A DNA stretch of 64,000 nucleotides from Epiperipatus broadwayi (lineage: Eukaryota > Onychophora > Udeonychophora > Euonychophora > Peripatidae), in assembly GCA_028023455.1 (NCBI GenBank), contig JAQFVV010012544.1:2690396-2754395 (forward strand), in the 5' to 3' direction. Made by a program: the position numbers and the translations under genes. Below the pieces are notes generated by a model. That model was not told where the DNA came from, did not search any database, and saw only the letters and a list, made by a program, of their open reading frames with translations. This document shows positions 46,291 through 58,980 of the stretch, one piece after another; position 1 is the first letter of the stretch; each line of letters starts with the position of its first letter.

Positions 46291-47030
46291 TTATATGTAC
46301 GTCTTTACATGGTATCTCTACAATTTTTTTGTTACCATAACCCGATTTCTTTACAATTTTTTAATCAAATGATGCAAAAGTTTCATTTTAAAAAGCCTAT
46401 TATATATATTAACATACATTACTGACAAATAGATCATTTTTTGTATGCTACAATGTTTTGCATACAAGTACCATGTCATAAAAGTATATATGTAATAATT
46501 ATTCCATGACTAAAACTGTAGAAATTAATCAATAATCAGAGACCAGCTAAAATAATGAATTATACATATATATCATTATAGATAATACATTTTATTATTA
46601 ACAATTTAAACAAATTAATATAATATTTTTATGCGAGGTGCATCAAATAAACAAACAATTTTAAAACAATATAATGAAAAACTTAAAACAGTTGTTTTGA
46701 TTTCCTTTCATATGTATGGAATTTTATAATCAGTTGGAGAAAAGGAAAGCAAAACAAATTTTATATCTATTAAATTAAAACCTTTTCCTTTTAAAAAATC
46801 AAAAAAATAAACATTTTAGTTGCTTTTCAGATTTAGAATTGAAAATATAAAGTAAGTACAGTATAAATTAAATCCCTTTACCATTTTTAATATATCTATA
46901 GAATGATATAAACATGTGCTTAACATTTTGAATTTTTATTCATTGTAGAATTCTTAGATATATATTTGGAAAAATATGTTGGTTTTTAATTTTATTATAT
47001 ATTTGTAAATCTCTAATATTTGTCAAAGTT
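46290..47030. repeat. Segmental duplication unit B, second block
   Basis: Matches 16360-17230 in direct orientation, and contains the empty site for the unit A SINE. No gene. Confidence 0.7.
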
Positions 47031-48270
47031 TCCCAATTTCAGAAGATAGTTTGGATATATCAACTACCTAAATGACTTTTTAAGATAAGTAATGAGAATG
47101 TATGCTTAGAATTGTTCCATGTATATATTTATTAGACATATTCAAAGCAAGCAAATGTATACGTGGAATAATCGAATGACTTCTACTGACTGAATGATGA
47201 GTAAAGGAATTGTATATATATTAAAGTGAAGAATACAAATATGTATTTTAAGTTTGCCTGTGTACAAGCTGTTAACATTAGCATTGCAAAAACAGTTTGG
47301 CTGAATCATCCTACTGCCATATATAAGGGAATGTAATTCAGCTGAAATGTTCATACCAGCTTAATATTATTTATATAAATGCAAGATATGGTTGCTGAAA
47401 TGAGTTTAGTATTTTCTTAAAAGCTTTGATTTCTCTTTGAAACCTTACAATAACCAAGTTGGGAAATTCTTTATATCCACAATCATAAGTTTTTATTGTT
47501 GCAGCTATTATTACAATGTGTTTATTTATTTACATAGAACATGATCATTGATAGGCTGTTTCTTAACATTTATTAATTAGCGAGAGTGGTGAGTTTACAG
47601 GCTTCATCTGAGTTTAAGGTTAAGAAAACTCCATGGTTTTTCTTGTCAATTGCCTAAAATATCATTTACATTTCATAGAAGTAAAATGAACATATTGATG
47701 GTTATGTGAATGATCATTATTTTTATAATTACAATTACAATGTACAATCTAAAGTATGGTCCCCATTTTCAAGCTAGCTATAATACATAAAACAGTAACT
47801 GACAATCTAGAGCAGGTGAATTAATAATCGTCTGATTTCAATTCTAATATACTATCAAATATGACCTTTTTTTTAACTATTGACAACAGTAGATCATATT
47901 CAAATGAAGAAAGATTCCATGAATTGAAAAAATAATTGTTTAATATTAAGAATTTTATTATTGGATTTATTAAAGTTAGAAGAAAAGATTAAAAGACAAT
48001 TGATTTAAAAAGTGGGCATGTAATCTATTGTGAAAGTAACTATTCATTCAATTTGATGGTATATATCAAATGCAGATAATTGAGATTTATTCTTTAACAT
48101 GTTCCTTTCAGGTTCCCTATATTAGGTTGATTTAAATAAGGAGGAGGAGGTTTCATTGTATTATTTTGAAGCCAAACTGAAGATAAGTTCTTTATCTTTA
48201 AGTATTTTTATCAAAATGAAGAAAACTTTTAGTTTTCTAATAGGAATAATGATTTTATTGACATCATTGT
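47030..48270. other. Unit B-specific sequence, nothing recognised
   Basis: No counterpart between 17230 and 17545 of unit A. The minus frame 47354-47142 has no recognisable domain and is not called. Confidence 0.35.
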
Positions 48271-48277
48271 GAAAACA

Positions 48278-48790
48278 AAGATGGCAGAGAATGTTTCAAG
48301 TCAAGTGCAAAATAGAAGGAAAAATGCTAGTCAAGAAAACAGCAACATAAATAAGCAATTGATAGAAGAAGAGAATCTAATTAACAAAGAAGTCAACTCA
48401 GGGAATTTAAATTATATTTCACCCAGAATATTATCATAAGGGAAGGGGAAAGAGGAAGTGAATGCTGGTGAAGGCTTTGAAACATTTAAAATTAAAAACA
48501 ATGTTATTCAGAAAGCTAAACCTATTTGTAAGAACAAAACTATAAAATCTAAATTTGAAACTAATGGGAGAAGTAATTCAAATAAATTATTTAATGTTAA
48601 TAATCAAGAATTCAAGTATGAAGAGGCATTACAATCAAAAATGAACAATTATGCAAATGCAGTAAAAGCTGGAGGGAATAGAAGTGTGGAGTAAATAACG
48701 TTATGCAAGAGGCCTGTGATAATATATTGGATTTAATGGATGAAAATGATGAACAATCAACCATTTTACCAAAATTATTCAATGAATAAC
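48278..48790 (+). pseudogene. Decayed coding-like stretch before the RTE copy
   Basis: A Lys/Asn-rich frame opens at about 48278 and runs to a stop near 48437. It continues as 48458-48694 (FKYEEALQSKMNNYANAV) and after a shift as LDLMDENDEQSTILPKL to 48787. Its position just upstream of the endonuclease region suggests the 5' part of an RTE element or an ORF1-like product. No known domain is visible; an unrelated host exon cannot be excluded. Confidence 0.35.
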
Positions 48791-49059
48791 TTTTTACAAT
48801 GATTGAGAAATTTAAGAAATAAAGGCTAACAACTCTTTATGAAGAACATAACCATAGACAAATTCATTTGACACACCGGATGCTAGACACTCCTGCTAGA
48901 AGTATCTGAACTGATTTCTACAGTAGTTAACTTAGGACTGCAATAATGTAAATATAGAATATCAACATATGTAATATTCAATCTTAGCATAAATAAAGTT
49001 TCCTTAAAAAAACATGTTCTTATTGTGACAATAAAGTAAGGAATTTTATATAAATATGC

Positions 49060-52000
49060 AAAATCCTTTTGATCAAATCAAATAATATTTAAAATTGTCA
49101 AGGGAAATTTTAATGCTGAAATTGAAAAATGATTGAAAGATGACTGTTCTGTTCACAAATTTGGTTATGGAAATGGGAGAGATCATGAATTGTGAAGTTT
49201 GCAGCAAAAAATTTATATTATAAATTCTACATGGAAGCAACTAAAAGAAAGCACAGAGAATTGGATTACATTTTTACTAACAGAAAATATATAGACTGCA
49301 AGGTTCTTAATAGATTTAATATAAGAAATGGTTCTCAGTTAATGTGGTATAAGATACATATTAATGCAAAGTTAAAAAATTGAAAACTATTTTAAAAGAC
49401 AATATTAAAAATTGTTAATACTAAGCTTCAGAAATCTTTCAATGAATTTAAATTAGAATTTGCAAATCATTTTAAAATATTAACAGATTTCAAAGATTAT
49501 TCATACTTCAATGAGATCAATAACAAAATATGTGTTATTCTAGTAAGAACTGCTATACAGAAAGTTGATACAAAAAGTGGAAATTCTCTAGAAAATTTTT
49601 AATTGAGACAAAACATTATATGAATTATGATAATCTATAAGTTATAATCTCTATTAATCATTTTTAATAAACTTGCAAACAAGGCTACTTCCTCATATTA
49701 AGGCCAATTTATCTGTCAAACAAAAGATGATCACTTTTATCATAATTCACATTCTTAAATGATAAAAAAACTCAAGCATTAATACTTCAAAAAGGTGAAA
49801 CTTTTATATTAGTATCAACTTTTGAAATTATGAATCAAGCCTGCTTATATTATCAAATCACATCTAAATAAAAATTCTAATAATTTTAATAAGTCGTAAA
49901 TAGATTGTGGCTATTAAATGTAATGCTGAGAATATAAACTTATTTACATAAAAACTAAATTTAAATATTTCACTACAATAATTCATATCATTTTCCCAAT
50001 AATCATTTTTAACAAACTTGCAAACAATACCCATTTTTCATACCAATGCCAATTTATTGGTAAATCTGAGATAGTCATTTTTATCTGAGATAGCCATTTT
50101 TATCTGACTACTACAATCATTAATAGTAAATAAATTAGCATTAATATTTTTAAATAGGCATTATTTGCAAGTTTGTTGAATCATTCTTTGGGTATTAAAA
50201 GAGGCAAAACTCTCTATACATATTACCACTCAGTGCAAGCCAGAGTAATCAATGGATGTCAGAAGGCTTGTGCATAAAATCCCTATATAGTGCCTACTCA
50301 TACAATATCCTGACTAGGTTTGGCTTGCTGCCTTTATCAGTGAGGAGCCTTGGATCTGAGAGCACTGCACCTAGATCTTAGGATCTAATGCAACCTTCCA
50401 GCGGCCATCTTTTATCTCTGCTTAACTACAAAACTATGAATCTTAAATTGAAAATACTATAATATTTTCAATCTAAGCTCATTAGCTTATATAGTCATAT
50501 AGGTACAAACTCAGTTCAGTACCTATACATTTTTGTGTCTTTGGTTCTTTAATAGCCATAGCCACCACTATCCTATTAGGCAGGATTGTATTTAAAAAAT
50601 GGTGATCATGTGATGTTTATTCTTTGGGTATCTGACTTGTGAATTATTATAGGAATGCATTCAGACCTAGATGCGTCATGAATAAGTTTATATTCTTAGC
50701 ATTACATATTTAAAAACTATGATTTCTTGATGGCTTACTGAAATTATTAGAAAAGAAAATGCAAATAGCTAAAAACAGTCCTTTAATAATAATTAGATAT
50801 CTACAATGCTGTAAAATGAATCTAAACATAATTAAAGATGATATAAGAAAATATAATTATGAATTAACAATAAAATCTATAGAAGAAAATAAAAGTATCT
50901 AAAGTATAAAACATTTTAATTGTTAGAAAGTTAAGTCAGCAATAAAAGAAAAAATAATTGTATCACTGAAAGGAAGGATGACATCATGAAATATATGGAA
51001 GAGTTCTACAAAAAACTATAAAAGAATAATAAAACAAAGTAAATCTATACAATTACAATTTTGTGTGAACTACTAAACAATTTAAAGGAACAAGTAAAAC
51101 TTACATTTAAAATCTGTAAGGAAGTGAAAAGCTCTCAAAAATGATGGAGTTGATAAATATCTTAAAATAGGCAGATGAAGAAATAAAGAAGTTAACATCA
51201 AAAATATAACATGATGACTGAATGATAAAAATTTACCAGTTGATTTGAAGAATATGGTAGTAATGTTAATATTTAATAAAGATAAGTAAGATATTAAAAA
51301 TTACAAGTCTATCAATATTTTGTCAATTCAAGATCTTTATTAAAATAATTGCAACTCATCTTCATAAAACTTTGGACTCAATCAAAGTTAGATTTAAAAG
51401 TATTTTAATTATAATCCAAATATTAAGAATAGTTATAAAAAATAATAATGAGTTAGCATTGTACTTTAGATTTGTGGGTTATGAAAAAACAATTGACTAC
51501 ATAAACATTTCCATGATGATTAAGTTTTGGGTTATTGATATAAATAATAGATCCAAAATGTTGTCATATTCTGAGAAATACTTATCAAAATGCAACAGCG
51601 ATGGTTATATTGATAACACATTTGTAATTTTTTTACTGTTTTATGAGAAATATTTTGTGGATTAAAATGTTATAAGTAAATAAAAATAAATAGAGATTAT
51701 TAAAAGTTAGCTGTAATTTACATATGACATCATTATCTTTGAAAATAATGCTTCAAAGCTTCAAGAAATATTGTAAGAGATATCAGATAAAAAGCAAGAA
51801 AATAATAATAAATTATTATTCAATTGTTTTTCACAACAGAAGAAAATATAAATTAACAGTCATAAATTAGAGAAATAAACAACTACAAATAGCTTTATTA
51901 GATTATTAATATATATGGAAATATAATGTATTAAAATTAAACATAGTATTAAACTTGGAAGAAATGTTTTTGATATAAATAATCTAATTTTAAAAGGAAA

Positions 52001-52412
52001 AATAATTTTGTTAATTATTTATACACTGTACATCGGTTGATGGCGCTGTTTCTCTTTAAAAATATAGCGATATTTGCAAAGAACGTTTTTTTTAATAAAA
52101 GTTCATTATCTCTGACAGATGTTTTGAGAAAAGAGCAATACAGAAACTTCAAAACACAAATGAAATACGTGGGCAAAAACATAGCAATATCATTTACACT
52201 ATTGAAATAATTAAAAGACTTAAATGGATCTGGACTGGGCATATAGTGCTAAAAGAGATACAATATATGATAGCTAAAATCGTAAACTGGAAGCCTATAG
52301 ATTGGAAAAGACCTATAAAAAGACCTCATGTAAGATGATTGACATAAAGAATTAGTCCATCATATTACAGTGGATTAATAATGATTGACAATGATTATAA
52401 TGATGATGATGC
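49060..52412 (+). pseudogene. RTE LINE, nearly full-length decayed copy
   Basis: Bases 49070-49380 read as an APE-type endonuclease remnant: a FNAEI word, FGYGNGRDHEL, then RELDYIFTNRKYI and VLNRFNIRN, typical of the C-terminal part of RTE endonucleases. Bases 49540-49610 and 50810-51050 give the linker (IEENKS, MEEFYKKLY). Bases 51150-51665 give the RT start (VDLKNMVVMLIF, FVGYEKTIDYI, where motif A Asp has become Gly-Tyr context). Bases 52130-52350 give the tail (NWKPIDWKRPIKRPHVR). It ends in an ATGATG tail at about 52400. It is interrupted by stops, by a 423 bp element (50196-50618) and by a non-homologous stretch at 52012-52125. Together it outlines the full domain order lost from the copy at base 1. 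Confidence 0.65.
50196..50618 (+). mobile_element. 423 bp monomer of the hairpin/dimer retroelement family
   Basis: ATTCTTTGGGTAT flanks it exactly (50183-50195, 50619-50631). It begins with GAGGCAAAACTCTC and ends ATGGTGATCATGTGATGTTT, the same ends as 36473-37457. Internally it has AGCACTGCACCTAGATCTTA and CATAGCCACCACTATCC, shared with the dimer. The hammerhead-like core is decayed here (minus strand 50343-50310: CUGAUAA, then AACC, then GUC). No protein. Confidence 0.75.
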
Positions 52413-52429
52413 AAATCATATTTTTTGGA

Positions 52430-53720
52430 AAAGTGTTTAAAAGTATACTATAAAATAAAAGATATATATGCTGCTACTGAATATGCAAATCAAATATCGG
52501 AAAACTCAGGCACAAGTAAGCTGTTCTTCAAAACATTTCATTTATATTTGTTCACTGAGTACTTGTAAGAATGCTATAAAGTCCATTAATATTGGTTTAT
52601 ATACTACCATTCTTTTGTCAATTCTATAGAGGATTTTTCCTAAGATCATACAATTCATCTCAGAGATCCTTAAACTTAACCCAACCAAAAAAAAAGCTAG
52701 ATTTAAAAATCATTGTAATGCAATAGATTACATAGGAATAATTGCAAAAGTTTTCAAAAATACCAATGAATATGAATTATTTGTAGACTTTGAAATATGA
52801 TTTAATAACAATTTTGGCAGTGATTTAAGCTTTCAAATGTAAGCCCAGGATATAATCAAACTCTGGAAAATATTTATCAAATAGTTTTATAATTAGAATA
52901 GTAAAAAGATTAACATTGATAAGGGTATACATTAATCTGATTCAATATCCCCAATATTTTTTACAGTAGCTTTATGAAAATATTTTGTGGGGTAAAGTGC
53001 GAAGCTCAATTTTTACAAATAAAGTTTTAATTCTTCTATAAATGTAATAAGAGCTATCAGATAAAAGAAAAAAAAATAGGATTAAAAATAAATGTTAAAG
53101 GATTAAAGCAATATTAATATTTTTTCAAAAAAAAGAAAAGAAAGAATAATAATAATGAATTAAAAAAGTTAACAAATATATGTACTTTGATTAGATTGTT
53201 AATGCATATGAAAAATAATGGATGAAATTAATCATGGAATTAAATGAAATGCCTTTGGGAAAAATAATTAGTACTAAAATGAAATTTGCCTTTTTCTTGA
53301 AAAAAAGTGATTTAATTATTATATTTTATAAGTGCTTACTTGTAGACCTAATGTTTGGATAATAAATCAATAAAAACACAAAGTCTTCAGATTATACAAT
53401 AAAATATGAAGATATATTATTTTGGGTGTATCAATAAGAAATCAAAAATGAAATACATAAAGAAAAACAAACTAGTATTAGTGGTATCATTAAAGGAATT
53501 AAAAGGCTATAATGAAATTGGATTTTCAGGTTGCTAAAAGAGCTGATAATAGATCAAAACTTAAGACAAACCAGAAATCAAGAACTGCACAAGTACTAGG
53601 ACAATACCATATGTATGATGGTGGGTGAAGTTAGAAAACTTTTTGGAAATGATAAAGAAATTAGAGTGAATTTTGAAACATTTTCATTTTCTACTGGGTT
53701 GAGAATAAAATTGATATTAA
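52430..53720 (+). pseudogene. Second decayed RTE LINE copy
   Basis: Fragments of RT in several frames: 52630-52740 resembles the KII-LQ-TLD-QP-KAGFK stretch, 53500-53560 the RLK-GH-RR stretch (RKLNWIFRL-type) and 53610-53640 RWVDEVRK, ending near 53720. No frame of useful length survives. It follows directly on the 3' tail of the previous copy, in the same orientation, so this is a tandem of two RTE relics. Confidence 0.5.
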
Positions 53721-54240
53721 AATGAAGTCTTTTCATAGCTATAGGGTGTACGCATACTTTCCAAGTTTAGCCATGCTTATAATTATAATTGGGCATTAGA
53801 ACCAACTTTTTACTGCTAAGTTATTGTTAGTAATGACATAGTAAAAGATAATATATCATAATTTAATGTGATTTTCCCATGTAATTTTGTAAACTGAAAT
53901 TATATCTTGTGGTAGTAATATTATTGACCCACTTTTAAGCCAAAAGTAAAAACACTTTAAGCTTACTATAGCTCTACAAGGGATGTAAATCAGACATTAA
54001 AATGTTATGTAGAAAAACTGGATATTTCACAAGAATATTTCACAATTTCTTAGATATTTTTGTAAATAAAAAGCCTCTCCTTATATATAATAGGTAGAAG
54101 ATTTTTACATGCTTTTAGTCATAAATATTAAATAATATTAATGTCATATCTTTTTTTTAAATAAAAAAAATCATTTTTGAAGATATACGTAAACTTATCA
54201 AGAGAACTGAAATGGACCAGATCTTTAATAAGTTGGAAAA
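53720..54240. other. Intergenic, nothing recognised
   Basis: AT-rich, unit B-specific. Confidence 0.35.
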
Positions 54241-55735
54241 GTGACTCAGGGTGATTATTTAAGAATTTACAGTATCATCTTTTCTAAAGAGTTTCAGTAT
54301 ATTATATATTTGTCAAAAATAAACTAACATCTGAAAAATTAAATTATTTATATTAAACATACTAAAACATAACATGGATATCAAAAAATCTAAAGATTGT
54401 TCTTGAATATGTTTTAATTAGTAATATGCTAAGTAAAGATTTCCTGATGAAGTCTTTAAACACTATACATTTCTCAAAAAAATATTATTTTCATCATCCC
54501 TTTGATATCAATTGTGTTCAGTTCAAGCTTAAAATACAAATTTATAATAATTGAAATTACAGTATTTAGAAATTTAGATTAAATGCTAATGTAAATAAGA
54601 TATTTATTTTATATAGCATGATGTTTTTAAACTGTAATAATAATCAGCATTAAGCTAATGCACATGTGCTTTGTGGATTTTAACAATAAATGAATACTCT
54701 CACTTTTCCAAACACAAGATAAAGTCTTTGTGAAAGAATAGAATGAATCCATCTATTCTTTCAACCCAAATGTTTAAGTATGGGCAAATATTAAGTATCT
54801 GGAAATGAGAGCATGAAGATATTAAACAATCACTTTAAATTACCTTTACTATGTCTGAATGAATGACACTTGTGAAATTTACTAGAATTTACGTCATTCT
54901 TAGTTGAAATTAAACATATTTAAATAAGACATTTATTTTAAATAACATGATGTTTTTAAACTAATAATAATCAGCATTAAGCTAATGCACATCTGCTTTG
55001 TGGGTTTAACAATAAATGAATACTCTCATTTAAAGTGATTATTTAATATCTTCATGCTCTCATTTCCAGATACTTAAGATTTATGCCCATATTTAAACAT
55101 TTGGATTGAAAGGATAGATGGATTAATTCTATTCTTTCACAACGACTTTATCTTGTGTTTGGAAAAGTGATAGTATTCATTTATTGTTAAAATCCACAAA
55201 GCACATGTGCATTAGCTTAATGCTGTTTATTAAATACTAATTTAAAATTGAACTGTGGGAGTTACAAATAGCAGATGTGTAATTCATTTAAATTTTTGAC
55301 AATTTTGTGTATGCTTCTGGTGATTTTAAAGTAAGATCATTATATGCAACAGAAAGTTATGCTATATAAGGTCATACAAATTTTGGTTCAGTAATAAAAA
55401 TTAATAAATCAGATTATTATATTAAATTCTACATTTAATTCATATGCAATAATATTTTGGTTTTATTACAAATTATTTAAATAAAACAAATTAGGATAAT
55501 TCAGCCCATTTCAAATTTAGTTGTGTTATTTTTGGCAATAGTAGTCTGGTTAATTAATTCTAGATGTGTGTTTTGAGTAATGTATTACTATGAACTGTTA
55601 TAAATGTAAATTCATGACCCATAATAGTTTTAAGAATACTCATAATTTAGTTCCTTTAAAACCTCTCTTCTTTGTAATTTGTCTGGATTCTGTGAATTAA
55701 ATAATTTGGATTTTTTTAATCCATTTTTATTATCA
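54240..55735. repeat. Segmental duplication unit B, third block
   Basis: 54240-54580 and 55225-55735 match 17545-18300 of unit A. The intervening 54585-55225 is an inserted repeat absent from the unit A site. Confidence 0.7.
54585..55225. repeat. Repeat array, one tandem and one inverted unit
   Basis: 54585-54900 and 54912-55030 are direct copies of the 12.9-13.5 kb family. 55031-55225 is the same unit inverted, so the array folds back on itself. The unit contains TTAACAATAAATGAATACTC. Confidence 0.75.
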
Positions 55736-55749
55736 GATTATTTAAGAAT

Positions 55750-57430
55750 ATAACATCCATTTCTCCTGGCTAAAATTAGTCCTGGAGAGTGTAGTCATTC
55801 AGATGCTTTGGTGGATCACTTCATCAGGAGGCCGTGTCTTCCTTTGTAGGTCTGGTGGCTTTGAATTTATAGACTCATGGTTGCTGGAAGATGACTGTTT
55901 ATTGTTAGTTGGTGACATTCCACTTTTGACAGATGATTCTACATTTGGATGATGACTTTTCACTGTTGATTAGTGATGTATAGTTGAACATTAATTGATT
56001 TCTGTGACTGTGATATTGCTGTCTATCAGCTGTTTGAATAACCACTGTTTGTAATTGCTTTAATTTGGTTACAACTGCTGGAAACAATTTGCTTTTTCCC
56101 ATGTAGCATAGGACCTGAGCATCTATCTACATTATAGCATTTTTATTTTCATGGGTTGACCTAGAGTTCAAACCTAGTTTTTCTCAATCAACTCTGAGTA
56201 AATTGATAGCCCCTTTTTGTTTTTATTTGTGAGATGGTTCATTTAATTATTCCAAAGCCCTAATGATGGAATCTGTCACAACTTAATAAAATACTACATT
56301 TATCAGAAGACACAACAGAAGCAAATAAATTGTTTTACTACATATACTAACATTAACTCATTTGATACAAGAGTGGTATTTGATTGTTTTGATAGTCAGT
56401 AATCACTCTCTTGCCTTGATGCAGCTGATTTCTTTTTCTATTAATGACACAATGGACATTGCAAACTCAATGTCCAGTTTCATTGTCATTGGCATATCAT
56501 TATTAAGAATTCTGCTTGTCCTTCCAGCTATTTGGAATGGATTCATCCATTCTTTTCTGAGCTATTTGTTTATTCTTTTTAAGCTGGGTATGACTAATGG
56601 GCTTACAATATCCCAATGTAGACATTTGATGTGTGTGTGGGGGGGTTTGTTTATCACCATAACAAAGTTTTCATTTGTTCCATTGATTTATTTGGAAGTT
56701 TATGTTATTGTCCATATTATTATCAATAGTAAATCCCATAAGCCTTCTTTTGATCTGTAAAATCTTAAATGAATTTGGCTTTCCAATCTACAGCAGTATA
56801 AATTGGCTTGTAGTTTTACACTTGCAATTCTAGCTCATACTTTATCATTCCCCACATTTGTTGTATTCTATGCTTGTATTCATCTTTTTACAGGAATGTT
56901 GCTGGTATTGCTATTAATGGTGTGTCTTGTATTTTATCTTCTACAAACAGTTTGACCATAAGATTGTGGTCTTTTATTCCCCAAATAAAACAATCTCCCA
57001 ATGCTTTATCGGGGAAGTCTTTAAAGTTGAAGTTAAAGCCAACTAACCCCCTCCCCCATGTAAAGAGATTGAAATGATATCTTTCCATTATTATTAGGGA
57101 TTTAGGACAGAAAAATGCTGTCAATAGAAGTAGTGTTTTGTCTAAACCGAACTCAGCTGGCAACATGGGATCATACAACACAAATGTTGCTAATTTTAAT
57201 TCAGGATTTTTAATTTGATTAGCCTCCATACTGCATATAGAAAAGTACTTGATCCATGTAGGATAGCAATTTTCAGGTTAACCAGATCAAACTTTTTTAA
57301 CAGCCAATAATAGACATTTTGATTTCTCTTATTCTGCAGTGAGAGAAAAAAAAATTTCTCAATTTTTTGTATAGTTAATGAATAACCACTTATGTTTGAT
57401 TTTTTGTTTTTATTGCAACTCATGGGGGGG
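55750..57430 (-). pseudogene. Unrecognised decayed reading frame, minus strand
   Basis: Successive minus-strand frames (57423-57196, 57229-56888, 56102-55905 and pieces between) read as one interrupted protein. The best stretch has YDPMLPAEFGLDKTLLLL, then RYHFNLFTWGRGLVGF, then KLFVEDKIQDTPLIAIP. The last part (56102-55905) has FPAVVTKLKQLQTV and is Gln/Ser-rich. Stops and shifts occur about every 100 codons. It sits between the third and fourth duplication blocks and is absent from unit A at that point, so a mobile-element ORF (for example a LINE ORF1) is the simplest reading. No domain is recognised. The plus frames here (56362-56760, 56874-57077) are treated as shadows. Confidence 0.4.
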
Positions 57431-57890
57431 GGGAGGTGCTGTCTTTATTATTAATGAGTAACCACTTACATTTCTTTTTTTTATTGATGCATTAATAACG
57501 TTGGTTATCAATTTATGGTATTGACAAAATCTAATCAAAGATAAGATCTATCATTATTATATAAGTGTTTTTATCATACTTACATAAACACAACACATTA
57601 AAATATGTAGACTGATTTGTTTGTTCTCTAGCTGTTATTGTTTTGGATAACTCTAAATAAAAAGACTTAAAATATGGTAAGATGAGGTCCACTTTCTTAT
57701 AAAAAGTCATTGAACAAAGTAGAAAGAAAGCATTTCAGTTATTATTTAAAATAGTCTTGACAAATGTCACTTGACATTATATTTATTCAATATTAAAATA
57801 TTATTTATCATTATATATACATATATGTATACAACACATATCCATATTCTATACATATGAATGCATAGGCTATAATATCCATTATTGCGC
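57430..57890. other. Intergenic, nothing recognised
   Basis: A G-run at 57424-57433, then AT-rich sequence. Confidence 0.4.
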
Positions 57891-57899
57891 TATAATATA

Positions 57900-58980
57900 G
57901 CATAAAATAGCAAAAGACTAAAAGCTGGAATGATTTGTGAATCAGTATTTACATGTATAACCAGGACATTTTGAATAATAGTAAAACAACGCAAAAGACA
58001 AATATAAATCATTTCATTATTATTTTAAGTGTATTTCTGATACTCCAAGATCATATTCAATTATATAATCACCGGTATAAGGCTTTCTAAAGATATAAAC
58101 AGAACTTTCAATCTGTCGGTCTACTAAATCTCTGCCTTGAAATAGCAATAGATAACATTAATAGCAGGAAAAAAATTAGAAAAATGAAAATCTCAAAAAT
58201 GTAAGCAAAGAAAAATAAGATAATAATTTTGGAAATATTTAAAAGAAGATTAGAACAAATTTTATAAAAACAAATTTAAATTAAACTATGCAAAAATTAT
58301 TGATTAAAAATTTATTTTAACAACAATTTTTTTTAAAACTGAAAGAAAAAGAAGTGTTACAGCTGATGGTGATGGTGTATCGTAGCTTTTTGAGAACACT
58401 TCTGAATGTTCAAACACTAAGAAAAAAAATTAATGTGAACCCATTTTGCATAATTACCATGGTAACTGATAAAAAGAATAAAATGGAAGATTAACAAAAA
58501 GAAATCTAAAATAATGCGATTCTCAAGGTAAATTGTAATTCCAATGCTAGAGTAAGCAAATAGAAAGAGTGCTGAATAAATTTGCTCTAAGTATAAAAAG
58601 GACTATGAGGTCTATTAAATTTTGTAGACATGGCAAACTTGTTAAAATAAATAGTTTTAAATTCCATTGAAGTATAAGTTTACTTGAAAAAAATTTGGGT
58701 GAGCTAAACAGACATCAATTTGAAATCATATTGATATGACAAAATACCAAAATTGAGTATTGAAATGCATTGTAAAACAAATATTTCAATGGTTTATCAT
58801 AAAAAGACAAGACAACATTCAAATTGCATCTATAGACTTTTAACTCAAAAATTCATTACTCAATAATTGCAGTAAATCATACAAAATCAATTCATTCCTA
58901 ATTATAAAATATAACTGGAATCATATTGTAATATGATCAATATGGCTACAATATTAATACCAAGGATAATAAAACAAAAT
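57900..58980. repeat. Segmental duplication unit B, fourth block
   Basis: Matches 23900-24370 and 25490-26000 of unit A in direct order. The foldback element of unit A (24485-25480) is absent here. No gene. Confidence 0.65.
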
